From contig PLYR01000118.1 of the NCBI GenBank assembly GCA_003153435.1, positions 1 to 42,746 of the forward strand: a stretch of DNA of 42,746 bases, in the 5' to 3' direction. The notes below the pieces were generated by a model, which made no database searches, had not been told where the DNA came from, and worked only from the letters and a program-made list of their open reading frames with translations. Below, piece after piece: positions 24,952-34,054 of this stretch (position 1 is its first letter; the number at the start of each line of letters is the position of its first letter). Origin of the DNA: Bacteroidota bacterium. GTDB taxonomy: Bacteria; Bacteroidota; Bacteroidia; Palsa-965. The position numbers and the translations under genes were made by a program.

Positions 24952-27258
24952 TTGTTTAAACAGGCTCTACATATTTCTTTTCTGTTGTTCATCCTTGTGA
25001 TTTCAGGGTGCCGGAACACCCGTTATCTTAAATCAGATGAGAGCCTCTATACGGGAGCTAAAGTCATTATACGTTCTGACCTCCCAGTTAAAAAGAGGTC
25101 TTTAAAAAACGAACTTGAAAAGATCGCTTTTCCAAGACCGAATACTGCGTTTCTGGGTATTCGCTACAAATTATGGTTCTATAATGTTGGGAATAAGGGC
25201 AAACAAACAAAAATAAGACGTTGGATTAAGGAAAAGGCCGGGCAGCCTCCCGTGCTGGCTTCCCAGCTTCACCCCGATAAAACAGTTTCCGTTATGCGAA
25301 GCCGATTAAACAGCAGGGGATATCTCCATGCTCAGGTCTCCTCCGAGGTAACTTTGCGCAAAGGGAAAACAACGGTTATCTATACTGCTGAGATAGGCAC
25401 ACCTTTCTTATTGGGTAAAGTACTCTTTCCCTCTGGCAGCGATACCCTGAGTCTTAAGGTACGTGCAACTGAGAAAGAGAGTCTTCTAAAAGAAGGGATG
25501 CAATACGATCTTGGAGTGTTGAAGAATGAACGAGTCAGGATTGATGGGATATTAAAAGATTCAGGCTATTATTATTTTAATCCCGATTATCTCCTATTCA
25601 AAGCAGATACCAGCAATGTAAACAAAAGAGTAAATATCACCATTGCTCTAAAGCAGGATATACCGGACAAAGCTAGACAGGCGTATCATATTGGTAAGAT
25701 CTTTTTCAATATCAGATCTCGACTCATAACCGACAGCTCAACCAGTAGTCGTTGCATAGTTCTAAGCGGATGTTGCTACTACCAGGATCAGGATAGTGCT
25801 TTCAGGCCGGAGCCGATCCTTCGATCGGTGTTTCTTAAAAGTGGGAATCTGTATAGTCATAAGGATCATAGGTTAACCATTAGCCGCCTAGTTGGAATGG
25901 GTGTATTTAGTTATGTAGGGGTAAAATTCAAAGAACCTGACTTTCACAATACCCCAATTCTGGATGTCTATATTGATTTAACTCCAATGCCCGGAAAATC
26001 TGTTACTGCAGAGCTGGAGGCCGTCACTAAATCAGATAACTATACTGGACCGGAGCTTACGATTAGTTATAAGAACAGAAATTTATGGAGAGGTGCGGAG
26101 TTGCTTGCTGTGAACATGAACGGAAGCTTTGAGACCCAGCTAACAGGGAACTCCGCAGGATATAGCTCTTACGAGGTTGGGTCTAATGTTCAATTATTCA
26201 TTCCCCATTTTATTACCCCGTTTCCAATGAAACATGTTTCCGGCCTCTATGTCCCTAAAACAAAGATCGATCTGGGTATAAGTCTGCTCCAGCGAGTGAA
26301 TTATTTCAGCATGGATGTGATACATACGTCTTTTGGGTACCAATGGAAAGAGTCACTGCAAAAAGATCATTTGTTGGACCTGTTTTCGGTAAGCTTTGCC
26401 AAACTATTAAGTACCACTCCATCCTTCAATAACCTGTTAATTGAAAACCCATTTCTTAAAAAAAGTTTCCAGGAGCAGTTTATTATCGGATCTGACTACA
26501 CGTTCACCTATAATTCTCAGCTTGGGGTTCCTCATGCCAACCAATTTTATTTTAGCGGAAACCTCAACCCTGCTGGCAATGCAATCTTTGGAATCCAATC
26601 GCTGATGAGTTCCAGATCAGCTACAGATGCCAATCCATACCTAATCGGAGGTTATCCTTATGCACAGTACACAAGAATCACGACAGACACCCGTTATTTT
26701 CACACGTTTAATTCAAAGCACAAAATTGCTACCCGGTTAATTGTCGCTGCTGGTGTTCCATACGGAAATTCCAGTACTATGCCTTACACAAAGCAATTCT
26801 TCAGCGGGGGTCCGAACAGTCTCCGTGCATTTCCTGCACGCTCCGTTGGGCCGGGCTCTTACGTGATACCTTCGAATCAGACGGGGGCCTCTTTTCTCGA
26901 TCAATCAGGTGACATTAAACTGGAAGGCAATCTGGAATATCGTTTCCAGATTATCGGGCTTTTGAAGGGAGCTGCTTTCCTGGATGCGGGGAATGTATGG
27001 CTCGCGAGAAAAAACCCGCTAATGCCAGGAGGGGAGTTCAACATCGATACCTTCGAAAGCCAGCTGGCGGTTGGCACCGGTATTGGCTTAAGGGCTGATC
27101 TGAGCTTCTTCATCCTCCGTTTCGATTTGGGAATTCCCTTGCGTCGCCCAAACCTTCCTGAAAGTGATCGTTGGGTCGGAAACCGAATCAACTTTGAGAA
27201 TCCGAACTGGAGAAGCAATAACCTGGTACTGAATATTGCAATCGGCTATCCATTCTAA
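24952..27258 (+). CDS. tamL: TamL-like outer-membrane lipoprotein, Omp85 family
   Basis: 768 residues. The N-terminus is a lipoprotein signal ending in VISGC, with a short RNTRYLKSDESLYTGAKV stretch typical of Bacteroidota TamL. POTRA-like domains follow (~30-330: YTGAKVIIRSDLP, SRGYLHAQVSSEV), then a 16-strand Omp85/D15 barrel (~360-768). The barrel carries the conserved loop-6 region near FFSGGPNSLRAFPARSVGPG (the VRGF-like position reads LRAF) and ends in NLVLNIAIGYPF with a terminal aromatic residue. The start must be the TTG at 24952: the frame has a stop 21 nt upstream and no ATG in between. It works with TamB in outer-membrane assembly or lipid transfer. Confidence 0.9.
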   Translation: MFKQALHISFLLFILVISGCRNTRYLKSDESLYTGAKVIIRSDLPVKKRSLKNELEKIAFPRPNTAFLGIRYKLWFYNVGNKGKQTKIRRWIKEKAGQPPVLASQLHPDKTVSVMRSRLNSRGYLHAQVSSEVTLRKGKTTVIYTAEIGTPFLLGKVLFPSGSDTLSLKVRATEKESLLKEGMQYDLGVLKNERVRIDGILKDSGYYYFNPDYLLFKADTSNVNKRVNITIALKQDIPDKARQAYHIGKIFFNIRSRLITDSSTSSRCIVLSGCCYYQDQDSAFRPEPILRSVFLKSGNLYSHKDHRLTISRLVGMGVFSYVGVKFKEPDFHNTPILDVYIDLTPMPGKSVTAELEAVTKSDNYTGPELTISYKNRNLWRGAELLAVNMNGSFETQLTGNSAGYSSYEVGSNVQLFIPHFITPFPMKHVSGLYVPKTKIDLGISLLQRVNYFSMDVIHTSFGYQWKESLQKDHLLDLFSVSFAKLLSTTPSFNNLLIENPFLKKSFQEQFIIGSDYTFTYNSQLGVPHANQFYFSGNLNPAGNAIFGIQSLMSSRSATDANPYLIGGYPYAQYTRITTDTRYFHTFNSKHKIATRLIVAAGVPYGNSSTMPYTKQFFSGGPNSLRAFPARSVGPGSYVIPSNQTGASFLDQSGDIKLEGNLEYRFQIIGLLKGAAFLDAGNVWLARKNPLMPGGEFNIDTFESQLAVGTGIGLRADLSFFILRFDLGIPLRRPNLPESDRWVGNRINFENPNWRSNNLVLNIAIGYPF

Positions 27259-27270
27259 CTTACTTAACAT

Positions 27271-28164
27271 ATGAAAAAGCTCAGATTGAAAGATTGGCTA
27301 AGTATCTTAAAAACAACCCTTCAAAAATGGTGGAGTGATGATCCGTTCCGGCAAAGTGCGGTAATTGCCTATTATGCTATCTTCTCTTTACCTGCATTGT
27401 TGGTGATCGCCATATATCTTGCTGGTGCAGCCTTTGGGGAGGATGCTGTAAACGGCAAAGTCGCTGACAGCATTTCATCAGCCCTTGGTCATGAATCAGC
27501 TGTTCAAATACAGGATATGCTCGTTAAAGCCTCCCATCTTCAAAATTCTTTGCTGACAGCAGTTGTAGGAGTCATCACGCTTCTGTTTGGCGCTACGGGC
27601 GTTTTTATAGAACTTCAGAAGTCGCTCAATTTTATATGGCAAGTAGAACCAAAAGTAGGTCAAGGAGTTGTCAAGTTGCTTAAGGACCGGTTATTCTCTT
27701 TCGGCCTGGTGGTATCGATCGGGTTCTTGTTAACGATTTCACTCATCATCACTTCTTTACTTACCTTTTTAAGCGGATGGATTACGGTACGCTTCTCTTT
27801 GCTGGCTAGCCTTTTGATTCATACAATCAGCTTAGTCCTTTCTCTGACCACCATTTCTTCCCTTTTCGCTTTGATGTTCAAGATTCTTCCGGATGTCAAA
27901 ACTCAATGGAGATATATCTGGCCTGGAGCCATATTAACAGGTCTTCTTTTTCTGCTTGGGAAGTTCGCGCTTGGATTTTATTTTGGAACGTTTCACCCTG
28001 CTTCTATTTACGGAGCTGCAGGTACGGTTGTCCTGGTGTTGCTCTGGGTTTCTTATTCCTGTATGATTTTATTTTATGGGGCTGAGTTTACCAAGCAATT
28101 TTCTCAGAAGCTGGAAGGGAATGTTTTACCTAAATCGAATGCGGTCATCAAGAAATCCACCTAG
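27271..28164 (+). CDS. YihY/virulence factor BrkB family membrane protein
   Basis: 297 residues with about six membrane helices. Family features are visible: QSAVIAYYAIFSLPALLVIAIYLAG near 28-52, the GVITLLFGATGVFIELQKSLNFIWQV segment near 100-125, and WRYIWPGAILTGLLFLLGKFALGFYFG followed by YGAAGTVVLVLLWVSYS and ILFYGAEFTKQF. These are the core blocks of YihY/BrkB (once wrongly called RNase BN). The molecular role is unsettled. It starts 12 nt after tamL and is probably the last gene of that run. Its stop is 4 nt from the stop of the convergent small gene. Confidence 0.92.
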   Translation: MKKLRLKDWLSILKTTLQKWWSDDPFRQSAVIAYYAIFSLPALLVIAIYLAGAAFGEDAVNGKVADSISSALGHESAVQIQDMLVKASHLQNSLLTAVVGVITLLFGATGVFIELQKSLNFIWQVEPKVGQGVVKLLKDRLFSFGLVVSIGFLLTISLIITSLLTFLSGWITVRFSLLASLLIHTISLVLSLTTISSLFALMFKILPDVKTQWRYIWPGAILTGLLFLLGKFALGFYFGTFHPASIYGAAGTVVLVLLWVSYSCMILFYGAEFTKQFSQKLEGNVLPKSNAVIKKST

Positions 28165-28168
28165 GAGT

Positions 28169-28408
28169 TTACAGCATGGTCTCTTCTTCTCTTTCTATCA
28201 ATTCACCATCAAGGTTAAATTTAAGGTGATACAGGCAATTTGTATCACTTAATTCGACTTTGTAAACAAACTGACCGGAATGATCAATGGAGGTATTGAT
28301 ACCCCAGATAAACGCTCTGTGAAAATGCTCATTTATATAACCTGAGAACAATGCCGGGAGCTGAGGAATGCTCTGGGGATACTTAGACTTGCTGCTGATC
28401 GTTTCCAT
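28169..28408 (-). CDS. Small conserved-looking hypothetical protein
   Basis: 79 residues, cytoplasmic in appearance (no signal peptide). The C-terminal half reads as a small beta-meander (FVYKVELSDTNCLYHLKFNLDGELIERE), which resembles one PepSY-like or antitoxin-like repeat but is not diagnostic. The ATG start, an acidic, well-composed C-terminus and clean placement between the yihY-like and mlaD-like genes support a real gene. It is on the same strand as the MCE cassette but 121 nt beyond its last stop, so cotranscription is uncertain. No function is assigned. Confidence 0.55.
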   Translation of the reverse strand: METISSKSKYPQSIPQLPALFSGYINEHFHRAFIWGINTSIDHSGQFVYKVELSDTNCLYHLKFNLDGELIEREEETML

Positions 28409-28529
28409 GGTTCTATATTTTAAGTAAAAATAAACCCGATAAGCAAAGGTGGCACAGTCTCTCTCATTAACATTACATTAAATGCTTGTAATTTTACATT
28501 TAACACAGGTTGAGTGCCCATCCAGGCTT

Positions 28530-29219
28530 TTACCGTTTATCCTTGTCTTTATCCTTCTTTTTGTCCTTCAGAAACCCTCTCAGCAGAAAGCTATGTTTAG
28601 CCGCATCCATATTTTGCTTAAATCCACCTGTGCCTTGCCGGAGGTTAATAAGAGTTTGGTTCATGTTATCTGCAAATGAGGTATCCATAAAGAGTTTACC
28701 TACTGTTCCTTTACCCGAGTGAATATTTTCCATAATATCAGACAGGTTCGTGGTAATACTCGCTGCATTATCTGCCGTTACCTTGAGCTTTTTGAAGATA
28801 TCATCCATATTGATTGGGTTACTGCTTTCTAATACATCATTGTTTTGCACTTCCTTTCCACCCGGAGGGCCAGGAGTGACGATGACGATTTTATTCCCCA
28901 TCAAGCCTTCAGATCCTATACTGGCCGTAGCGCCTTTATGGATGAACTTTCTGACTCCTTCATCCAGCATCATATCCACCCTGGCAGAAGTGTCGGAAAT
29001 GAGGGTAATGCTTTCAATAGTTCCGAAATTAATTCCCGAAAAACGGACATTATTTCCAACTTGCAGTCCGCTAACATCTTTAAAGGAGCTTCGCAGCCTG
29101 AATGTTGTGCTAAACATATGTTGTTTTTGCCCAACAAAATAGATACTGGAGATAAAAAGGAGGATGCCTGCGATAACAAATACTCCTAGTGTGATTTTTT
29201 TTCCTGGCTCTTTTTTCAT
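28530..29219 (-). CDS. MlaD/MCE family substrate-binding protein
   Basis: 229 residues from the ATG at 29219; an upstream TTG at 29255 would extend it into the ABC gene and is less likely. An N-terminal anchor helix (ITLGVFVIAGILLFISSIYFVG) is followed by the MCE domain (~35-120): TTFRLRSSFKDVSGLQVGNNVRFSGINFGTIESI, with the late GNKIVIVTPG strand. The C-terminal part is helical and ends in a Lys/Asp tail (KDKKKDKDKDKR). The MCE ring binds lipid and hands it to or from the MlaE/MlaF transporter at the inner membrane. This is the last gene of the cassette; no MlaC or MlaB genes are nearby, which is common in Bacteroidota. Confidence 0.9.
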   Translation of the reverse strand: MKKEPGKKITLGVFVIAGILLFISSIYFVGQKQHMFSTTFRLRSSFKDVSGLQVGNNVRFSGINFGTIESITLISDTSARVDMMLDEGVRKFIHKGATASIGSEGLMGNKIVIVTPGPPGGKEVQNNDVLESSNPINMDDIFKKLKVTADNAASITTNLSDIMENIHSGKGTVGKLFMDTSFADNMNQTLINLRQGTGGFKQNMDAAKHSFLLRGFLKDKKKDKDKDKR

Positions 29220-29247
29220 AAGTTTTATTTTAATACTTCTGTATTTA

Positions 29248-30000
29248 TTATTCAAAAAATGAATGAACCCACGGGTCTTCAGATTTTTTTAGTTCTTCAA
29301 AAGTGCCTTCCGCGGAAAAGACACCATCTTTTATAATTAGAATTCTGTTACCCGTTATCCTTGCACATTCCATATCATGGGTAATGATGATAGAAGAGGT
29401 TTTGTTTTTCGTTTGCATTTCAAGGATCAGCTTACTGATTTCTCTCGATGTAATCGGGTCTAATCCTGTAGTGGGCTCATCATAAAGCATAATCTCAGGT
29501 TTGAGGATCAGCGTTCTTGCCAAGCCTATCCGCTTTCGCATTCCTCCTGAAAGTTCAGAAGGCATTTTACCTGCGGTATCGGGAAGCCCCACATTCTGCA
29601 GAGCTTCCATGACTAATGTTTCCGTTTCCTCTTCCGTCCTTGCTTCTGTTCCCTCCAGCGGAAACTCCAGATTTTCCCTAACGGTCATGGAATCATATAA
29701 AGCCGCACTTTGAAACAGAAAACCTATTTTTTTTCTCAAGGTTTCCAGATCCCTTTCTTTCATTCGGGCTGTATCCGATCCCTGAATAACGATTTCTCCT
29801 TCATCCGGCTCAATCAACCCTACCAGGCATTTTATCAACACCGACTTACCACTGCCTGATTTGCCGAGCACAACCAGGTTCTCACCTTTTTTAAGAAGCA
29901 GGTTGATATCTTTCAGAACTACCTTGGTTCCAAATGAAACTTTTAATTTTTTTATTTCCAGAGCAAAGTTGCCCGTTTCTTCTTTTCCTATGTCTTCCAT
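29248..30000 (-). CDS. ABC transporter ATP-binding protein, MlaF type
   Basis: 250 residues with a full nucleotide-binding domain: Walker A GKSGSGKS at 46-53, Q-loop FLFQSAALYDSMTV, signature LSGGM, Walker B IMLYDEPTTGLDP, and H-loop IITHD. The ALYDSMTVREN segment and LSGGMRKR signature are typical of MlaF. It supplies ATP hydrolysis for the MCE lipid transporter on the cytoplasmic face. It starts one base after the MlaE stop, and the MlaD ATG follows 28 nt after its own stop. Confidence 0.95.
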   Translation of the reverse strand: MEDIGKEETGNFALEIKKLKVSFGTKVVLKDINLLLKKGENLVVLGKSGSGKSVLIKCLVGLIEPDEGEIVIQGSDTARMKERDLETLRKKIGFLFQSAALYDSMTVRENLEFPLEGTEARTEEETETLVMEALQNVGLPDTAGKMPSELSGGMRKRIGLARTLILKPEIMLYDEPTTGLDPITSREISKLILEMQTKNKTSSIIITHDMECARITGNRILIIKDGVFSAEGTFEELKKSEDPWVHSFFE

Positions 30001-30001
30001 A

Positions 30002-30823
30002 TCATGAGAACAGGCTGGTTAACTGAACTGCGATCATATCGATCAGAAACACCAGCAATGAGCCTATAACAACCGCAGAATTGGCTGATCTTCCAACACC
30101 TTCAGTTCCCTTATCGGAGTTAAATCCTTTGTAACAGGCAATCAATCCGATTCCGAAGCCAAAAAATATTGTTTTGATAAAAGCCGGCATGATATCCATG
30201 AAGTCGAGCTTTTCAAAGACCTGTGAAAAAAACAAGTGAACGCTGATATCCCCTTTCAGATTGCATCCGAAGAAAGACCCGAGCAAAGAAATAGTGTCTG
30301 AGAAAACAACCAGAAGAGGTACCATTAAAGTAGTAGCGATCATTCTTGTTACCGCAAGATATTTAAATGGTCTCCGGCCCGATACCTGCATGGCGTCAAT
30401 CTGTTCCGTCACCTTCATGGATGCAAGCTCCGCCCCAATTCCAGACCCTACCTTACCTGCACAGATAAGAGCAGTAATCACAGGGCCAATCTCCCGGATT
30501 ATGGAAACGGCTACCATAGCCGGCAGCCACGATTCTGCACCAAACTCAGCCAGAGTGGGTCTGGATTGTATGGTAAGGACTAATCCCATAATAAAACCTG
30601 TAATCCCAACCAACGGCAGGGTGCGGCAGCCGATGATATAGCATTGCCTGGCAATTTCATTAAATTCAAATGGTCTTTTAAAAAGTTCCTTGAAGAATTT
30701 CCACATAAAAGCGGATAGAAGTGCCATCTCTATAAAAAAGCTTTTTACTTTTTTCATAAATGAAGGCCCTTCTTCAGCAAGATCATCTCGAGTAGTTGTT
30801 TGAGCGATTTCACCTGTTTTCAT
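30002..30823 (-). CDS. ABC transporter permease, MlaE type
   Basis: 273 residues. Conserved MlaE blocks are clear: RTLPLVGITGFIMGLVLTIQ, FGAESWLPAMVAVSIIREIGPVITALICAGKVGSGIGAELASMKVTEQIDAM and the late FNSDKGTEGVGRSANSAVV. An N-terminal amphipathic/interfacial segment precedes five or so membrane helices. It forms the membrane dimer of the MCE lipid transporter, with the MlaF-like ATPase and the MlaD-like ring encoded next. It lies one base after the stop of the AI-2E-type transporter gene. Confidence 0.95.
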   Translation of the reverse strand: MKTGEIAQTTTRDDLAEEGPSFMKKVKSFFIEMALLSAFMWKFFKELFKRPFEFNEIARQCYIIGCRTLPLVGITGFIMGLVLTIQSRPTLAEFGAESWLPAMVAVSIIREIGPVITALICAGKVGSGIGAELASMKVTEQIDAMQVSGRRPFKYLAVTRMIATTLMVPLLVVFSDTISLLGSFFGCNLKGDISVHLFFSQVFEKLDFMDIMPAFIKTIFFGFGIGLIACYKGFNSDKGTEGVGRSANSAVVIGSLLVFLIDMIAVQLTSLFS

Positions 30824-30824
30824 T

Positions 30825-31916
30825 TCAAAGTGTTTTGGTTTTTATGAAAGAAAATTTTGTAGCCGTTGGAACAATATTGCCCAGCAAGAATCCCCAGGCC
30901 TTCAATGGCTCTATATGGTCGAATACAACTTTGAGGATTGCAGTGAGAGGGATTGAAAGAAACATACCGGGGACACCCCATAACATACCGCCTATGAGCA
31001 CAACAACCACGGAAACCAATGCGTTAATTTTTACTTTGGAGGCAACAACCCTTGGAATGATGTAGTGATTGTCAATAAACTGTATGAGTGTATAGACTGC
31101 AAGCACCAGCAATGGATAGGAAATGGAGTCTTTGGTTACAAAAGCAATAATCATTGGAAGCGCGATCGCAATTACTCCTCCGATATAGGGTATGACATTC
31201 AGAATGGCTCCTGTTATTCCAAGAATAATGGCGTAATCAATACCCAGGATTAATAACCCTACTGAATTCAGGATTGCGATAACCAGCGCTTCAACTGACA
31301 GGCCAATCAAGTAACCATGAATAATTCCCTTTGTCCGGTCGAGCACCTCCACAACCGTTGCATGATGTTCGGTACGAAAGAGTTTACGAACAAACTCAAG
31401 GAGCAGTGTTTTGTAAAACAGAATCATAAATAAGTAGACTGGAAGGAGCATCATGATAACCACCGTTCCACTCAGATTAAGTAAGGTTTTACCCACTACT
31501 ATTCCGGCATCGCTGAACGCAAGATCTTCGGTACTTTGAATCCAGGCTTTAATCTTGGTAAGTTTTATATTAAAATGCGTAGATATCCATGTGATGAATT
31601 CATTACTGGTGACTTCCGTTTTCGCCTTGAGTTGAGGATAGGTGTCTGAAAACATGGAAACCTGTGTGGAAACAAAATATACCAGACAAGCAATCATTAT
31701 AAAGACAAGGGCCACAGCCATGGAAATGGCGATAATTTTGGGCACCCTACGATTTATCAGAAAGTTTACAAAGGGATTTAGCAGGATAGCGAGAAGAGTA
31801 GCATAAACAATCGGGACAATAATCGTCTGGCCAATATACAGCGCATACACGAAAGCGTATACCCCAATAAAGATGAGGGCAACTTTTGCATAAAAAGGCA
31901 TTCTTTCGGCTTCCAT
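30825..31916 (-). CDS. AI-2E family transporter (PerM-like)
   Basis: 363 residues from the ATG at 31916; the open frame reaches a TTG at 31988, but those 24 residues lack sense and the ATG precedes a normal membrane start (MPFYAKVALIFIGVYAFVYALY). The family layout is present: paired N-terminal helices (QTIIVPIVYATLLAILLNPFVNFLI), a soluble helical insert, a central AILNVIPYIGGVIAIALPMIIAFV block and a C-terminal PGMFLSIPLTAILKVVFDH. Members have been linked to AI-2 export or Na+/H+ antiport; most are untested, so the substrate is open. It is the first gene of the MCE run, one base before mlaE. Confidence 0.9.
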   Translation of the reverse strand: MEAERMPFYAKVALIFIGVYAFVYALYIGQTIIVPIVYATLLAILLNPFVNFLINRRVPKIIAISMAVALVFIMIACLVYFVSTQVSMFSDTYPQLKAKTEVTSNEFITWISTHFNIKLTKIKAWIQSTEDLAFSDAGIVVGKTLLNLSGTVVIMMLLPVYLFMILFYKTLLLEFVRKLFRTEHHATVVEVLDRTKGIIHGYLIGLSVEALVIAILNSVGLLILGIDYAIILGITGAILNVIPYIGGVIAIALPMIIAFVTKDSISYPLLVLAVYTLIQFIDNHYIIPRVVASKVKINALVSVVVVLIGGMLWGVPGMFLSIPLTAILKVVFDHIEPLKAWGFLLGNIVPTATKFSFIKTKTL

Positions 31917-32166
31917 GGTCAGGAACAAATTGAATTGCAAATGAAATGAAGAGCAACCCGGAAGTCGCTCTCCAAATCGGTTAACCAACGAAAATTTATA
32001 ATTAAGATGCTTACTTCTTCGTCAGGCATTCTCATCCTTCTAAGTTCAGAATTTTTTTATTTTGGAAAGTATTCCAGATTCTGATACAAAGGTGCGTGAA
32101 AGAATAACCGAATGTGTTGCATAAAATCGGTCATCTCTTACATAATTCACGTGTTTTGAAGGGGAT

Positions 32167-33399
32167 TCAGAACATCTCACCAAGTCCGAAATAGAGGCCC
32201 TGTGAGCCATCAATACCAAAGCCATAGTCGATGGCCATATTGGTATTGGAATGTTTATTCACTTTTATTCGAAGGCCCGCACCCATTCCAGGCCAGATCG
32301 TGTCATACTTATCGCCTGGCCAGTTGGAGACACATTGGGCATTGACAAATACAACTCCCCCCAATAGCCCGTTTTTTGTAATATGAAACCGGTATTCCGA
32401 TTCGAGATAAACCAGGTTTCGTCCGCGGAAACGACTTTGTATATATCCTCTTCCAACATTATTATATTCATCCCATCCGGTACTTGGCAAATCCAGATAG
32501 GGCGCATTACCACCCAATGTAAACACGTTATAACTCCAGAATGCAAGGATATTTTTAGAGGTCCCAGGCATAAGGATATATTTCCGAAACTCCACCAGGA
32601 GTGATTGCCAATCATGATCACTTCCCATAACCATCAGGTTCGGACGAAAAACGATATTTCCAAACGTGCCAGGGACTGGGTTAATAGGGTTTCTCCGGGA
32701 ATCATAAAGGAGCTTAAGAGAAAAACCGGTAGAAACAGACTTGTTCGTTTTCCCATATTTTTCAAAATCCGTAACCACCCCTGTGCCTAAACCCACTTCC
32801 GTGATATCGGCGTGGTAGTCCATATTATAACCCACACCCACAAAAAGATCGGGCACAATCATTTTTTGAATGGTCTCCCGGATGGCCATATAGGTATAGT
32901 TAAGTTGATCCCCGTTCAACCTGGAGGTATGTCCACCTAGACCATAAGTATCCTGAGGATAGCGATAGAATCTCCAGTCGCCCAATAAATTGTATTTATT
33001 TCCTTTTGACCAGAAACTCGTATGAATAGGGAAGATGATCTGGTGATTCTGGGTATAGGTAAGGCTTGAATTGATAGTCGACAAGTTAGCTTTGGGTCCA
33101 TCATCCGTATAGAAGGCGGCATTAGCAGCAATGGCAATAGCAGCTCTTGTAGTCACGGTATAGGCAGCGGCAGGAATAAATGAAAAGTGAATTTTCCCTT
33201 TGGGAACCTTCTCCTCTTCAGCCATCAGATCTTTGTGTGTTATCTTTTTCAACACGTCAATAAGATCTTTTTGTTTGACTGGTTTGGGTTTTTCTTGTGC
33301 CGTAGCCTGCAGAGTGATAAGCACCATGCAGGCAAGGCCAATAAAATTAGGGAAAAGGCTCCTCAGCGGAAGAATCATTTGGGGCACCTGTTTCATCAT
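32167..33399 (-). CDS. POTRA-less Omp85-like outer-membrane barrel protein
   Basis: 410 residues. The signal peptide ends near ATAQ. No POTRA domain is visible: after a ~50-residue Lys-rich linker the sequence is barrel-like to the end. The Omp85/D15 signature is present as the block GRGYIQSRFRGRNLVYLESEYRF (~300-325), matching the loop-6 RGxxxxRFRG region followed by a strand. The barrel ends with YGFGIDGSQGLYFGLGEMF, a terminal Phe as needed for BAM insertion. Such short BamA/TamA-family barrels of unknown cargo are common in Bacteroidota. A TACCTTTG -7 element lies 70 nt upstream on the same strand. It is next to the MCE run but separated by ~250 nt, so a functional link is only a guess. 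Confidence 0.82.
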   Translation of the reverse strand: MMKQVPQMILPLRSLFPNFIGLACMVLITLQATAQEKPKPVKQKDLIDVLKKITHKDLMAEEEKVPKGKIHFSFIPAAAYTVTTRAAIAIAANAAFYTDDGPKANLSTINSSLTYTQNHQIIFPIHTSFWSKGNKYNLLGDWRFYRYPQDTYGLGGHTSRLNGDQLNYTYMAIRETIQKMIVPDLFVGVGYNMDYHADITEVGLGTGVVTDFEKYGKTNKSVSTGFSLKLLYDSRRNPINPVPGTFGNIVFRPNLMVMGSDHDWQSLLVEFRKYILMPGTSKNILAFWSYNVFTLGGNAPYLDLPSTGWDEYNNVGRGYIQSRFRGRNLVYLESEYRFHITKNGLLGGVVFVNAQCVSNWPGDKYDTIWPGMGAGLRIKVNKHSNTNMAIDYGFGIDGSQGLYFGLGEMF

Positions 33400-33469
33400 A
33401 TACTCTGAATGCTTTTAAAAGATATGAGCTTCCCCTTTTAATTCTTTATTACTTGAGTGGATAAAAATC

Positions 33470-33477
33470 CAAAGGTA
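33470..33477 (-). promoter_or_regulatory. Bacteroidota-type -7 promoter element
   Basis: On the minus strand the sequence TACCTTTG fits TAnnTTTG exactly, 70 nt before the start of the Omp85-like barrel gene. A TTTG lies 15 nt upstream of it, shorter than the usual 19-21, so the -33 assignment is weak. Confidence 0.4.
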
Positions 33478-33601
33478 GCAAACTCAAAACAGCAAATGCT
33501 TTCAGTTACATCAAAGGTCTCTCTTTGCGGTGGTAAATTTGTTACAGGTATTAGAAAGTATATTACACAATTAACAGTGTTGAACATTTCTGCTGAACAG
33601 C

Positions 33602-34054
33602 TCAGAAGGTAAAATGAAATACCTCTTCGGCCCTGCCCCCTACATCAGTGTAGAACTTTAAAGCATGTTGGTCTTCCGCATGGGCTGCAACAAATAATTC
33701 CGGAGCTCCGATCTGTTTACCATAAGTTCTCATATTTTCCATGAGTTCCTTTCCTATTCCTTGACGTTGAAATGATTTCTTAACGGCCAGATCATAGAGG
33801 AATAATTCCGATGATTCAGAATAGTATTTAGGTAATACATAGGCGGTAGCTCCTCCAACCAGTTCTTCTCCACTAAAAGCTACGAATGCAACAAAGTGAG
33901 AGTTGTTAAGTAATGATTGAAGCCGTTCATCACTGCTCATCTCTTTTTCTTTCATTTCGAATACTTCCTGAAAAAGAAGAATCATATCCTTCAGCTTAAC
34001 AAGATCCTCCTTATGAAGTTTGTCAATGAGTATCGGTTTGGCTCTGGTATTCAT
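33602..34054 (-). CDS. GNAT family N-acetyltransferase, AAC(3)-I-like
   Basis: 150 residues with the GNAT fold: FVAFSGEELVGGATAYVLPKY as the central strands, then ELFLYDLAVKKSFQRQGIGKELM, where RQGIGK is the acetyl-CoA pyrophosphate loop. The ending ELFVAAHAEDQHALKFYTDVGGRAEEVFHF resembles the tail of aminoglycoside 3-N-acetyltransferase type I proteins (xxALYTxLGxREDVxHFD). Aminoglycosides as substrate are possible, but chromosomal relatives often acetylate other amines, so resistance should not be assumed. It is cytoplasmic and apparently a single-gene unit. Confidence 0.85.
   Translation of the reverse strand: MNTRAKPILIDKLHKEDLVKLKDMILLFQEVFEMKEKEMSSDERLQSLLNNSHFVAFVAFSGEELVGGATAYVLPKYYSESSELFLYDLAVKKSFQRQGIGKELMENMRTYGKQIGAPELFVAAHAEDQHALKFYTDVGGRAEEVFHFTF

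Noticed and set aside
28482-29189. Plus-strand frames of 65-130 codons opposite the MCE protein gene
   Set aside because: They overlap antisense to the MlaD-like coding region, whose MCE domain and one-directional operon context are clear.
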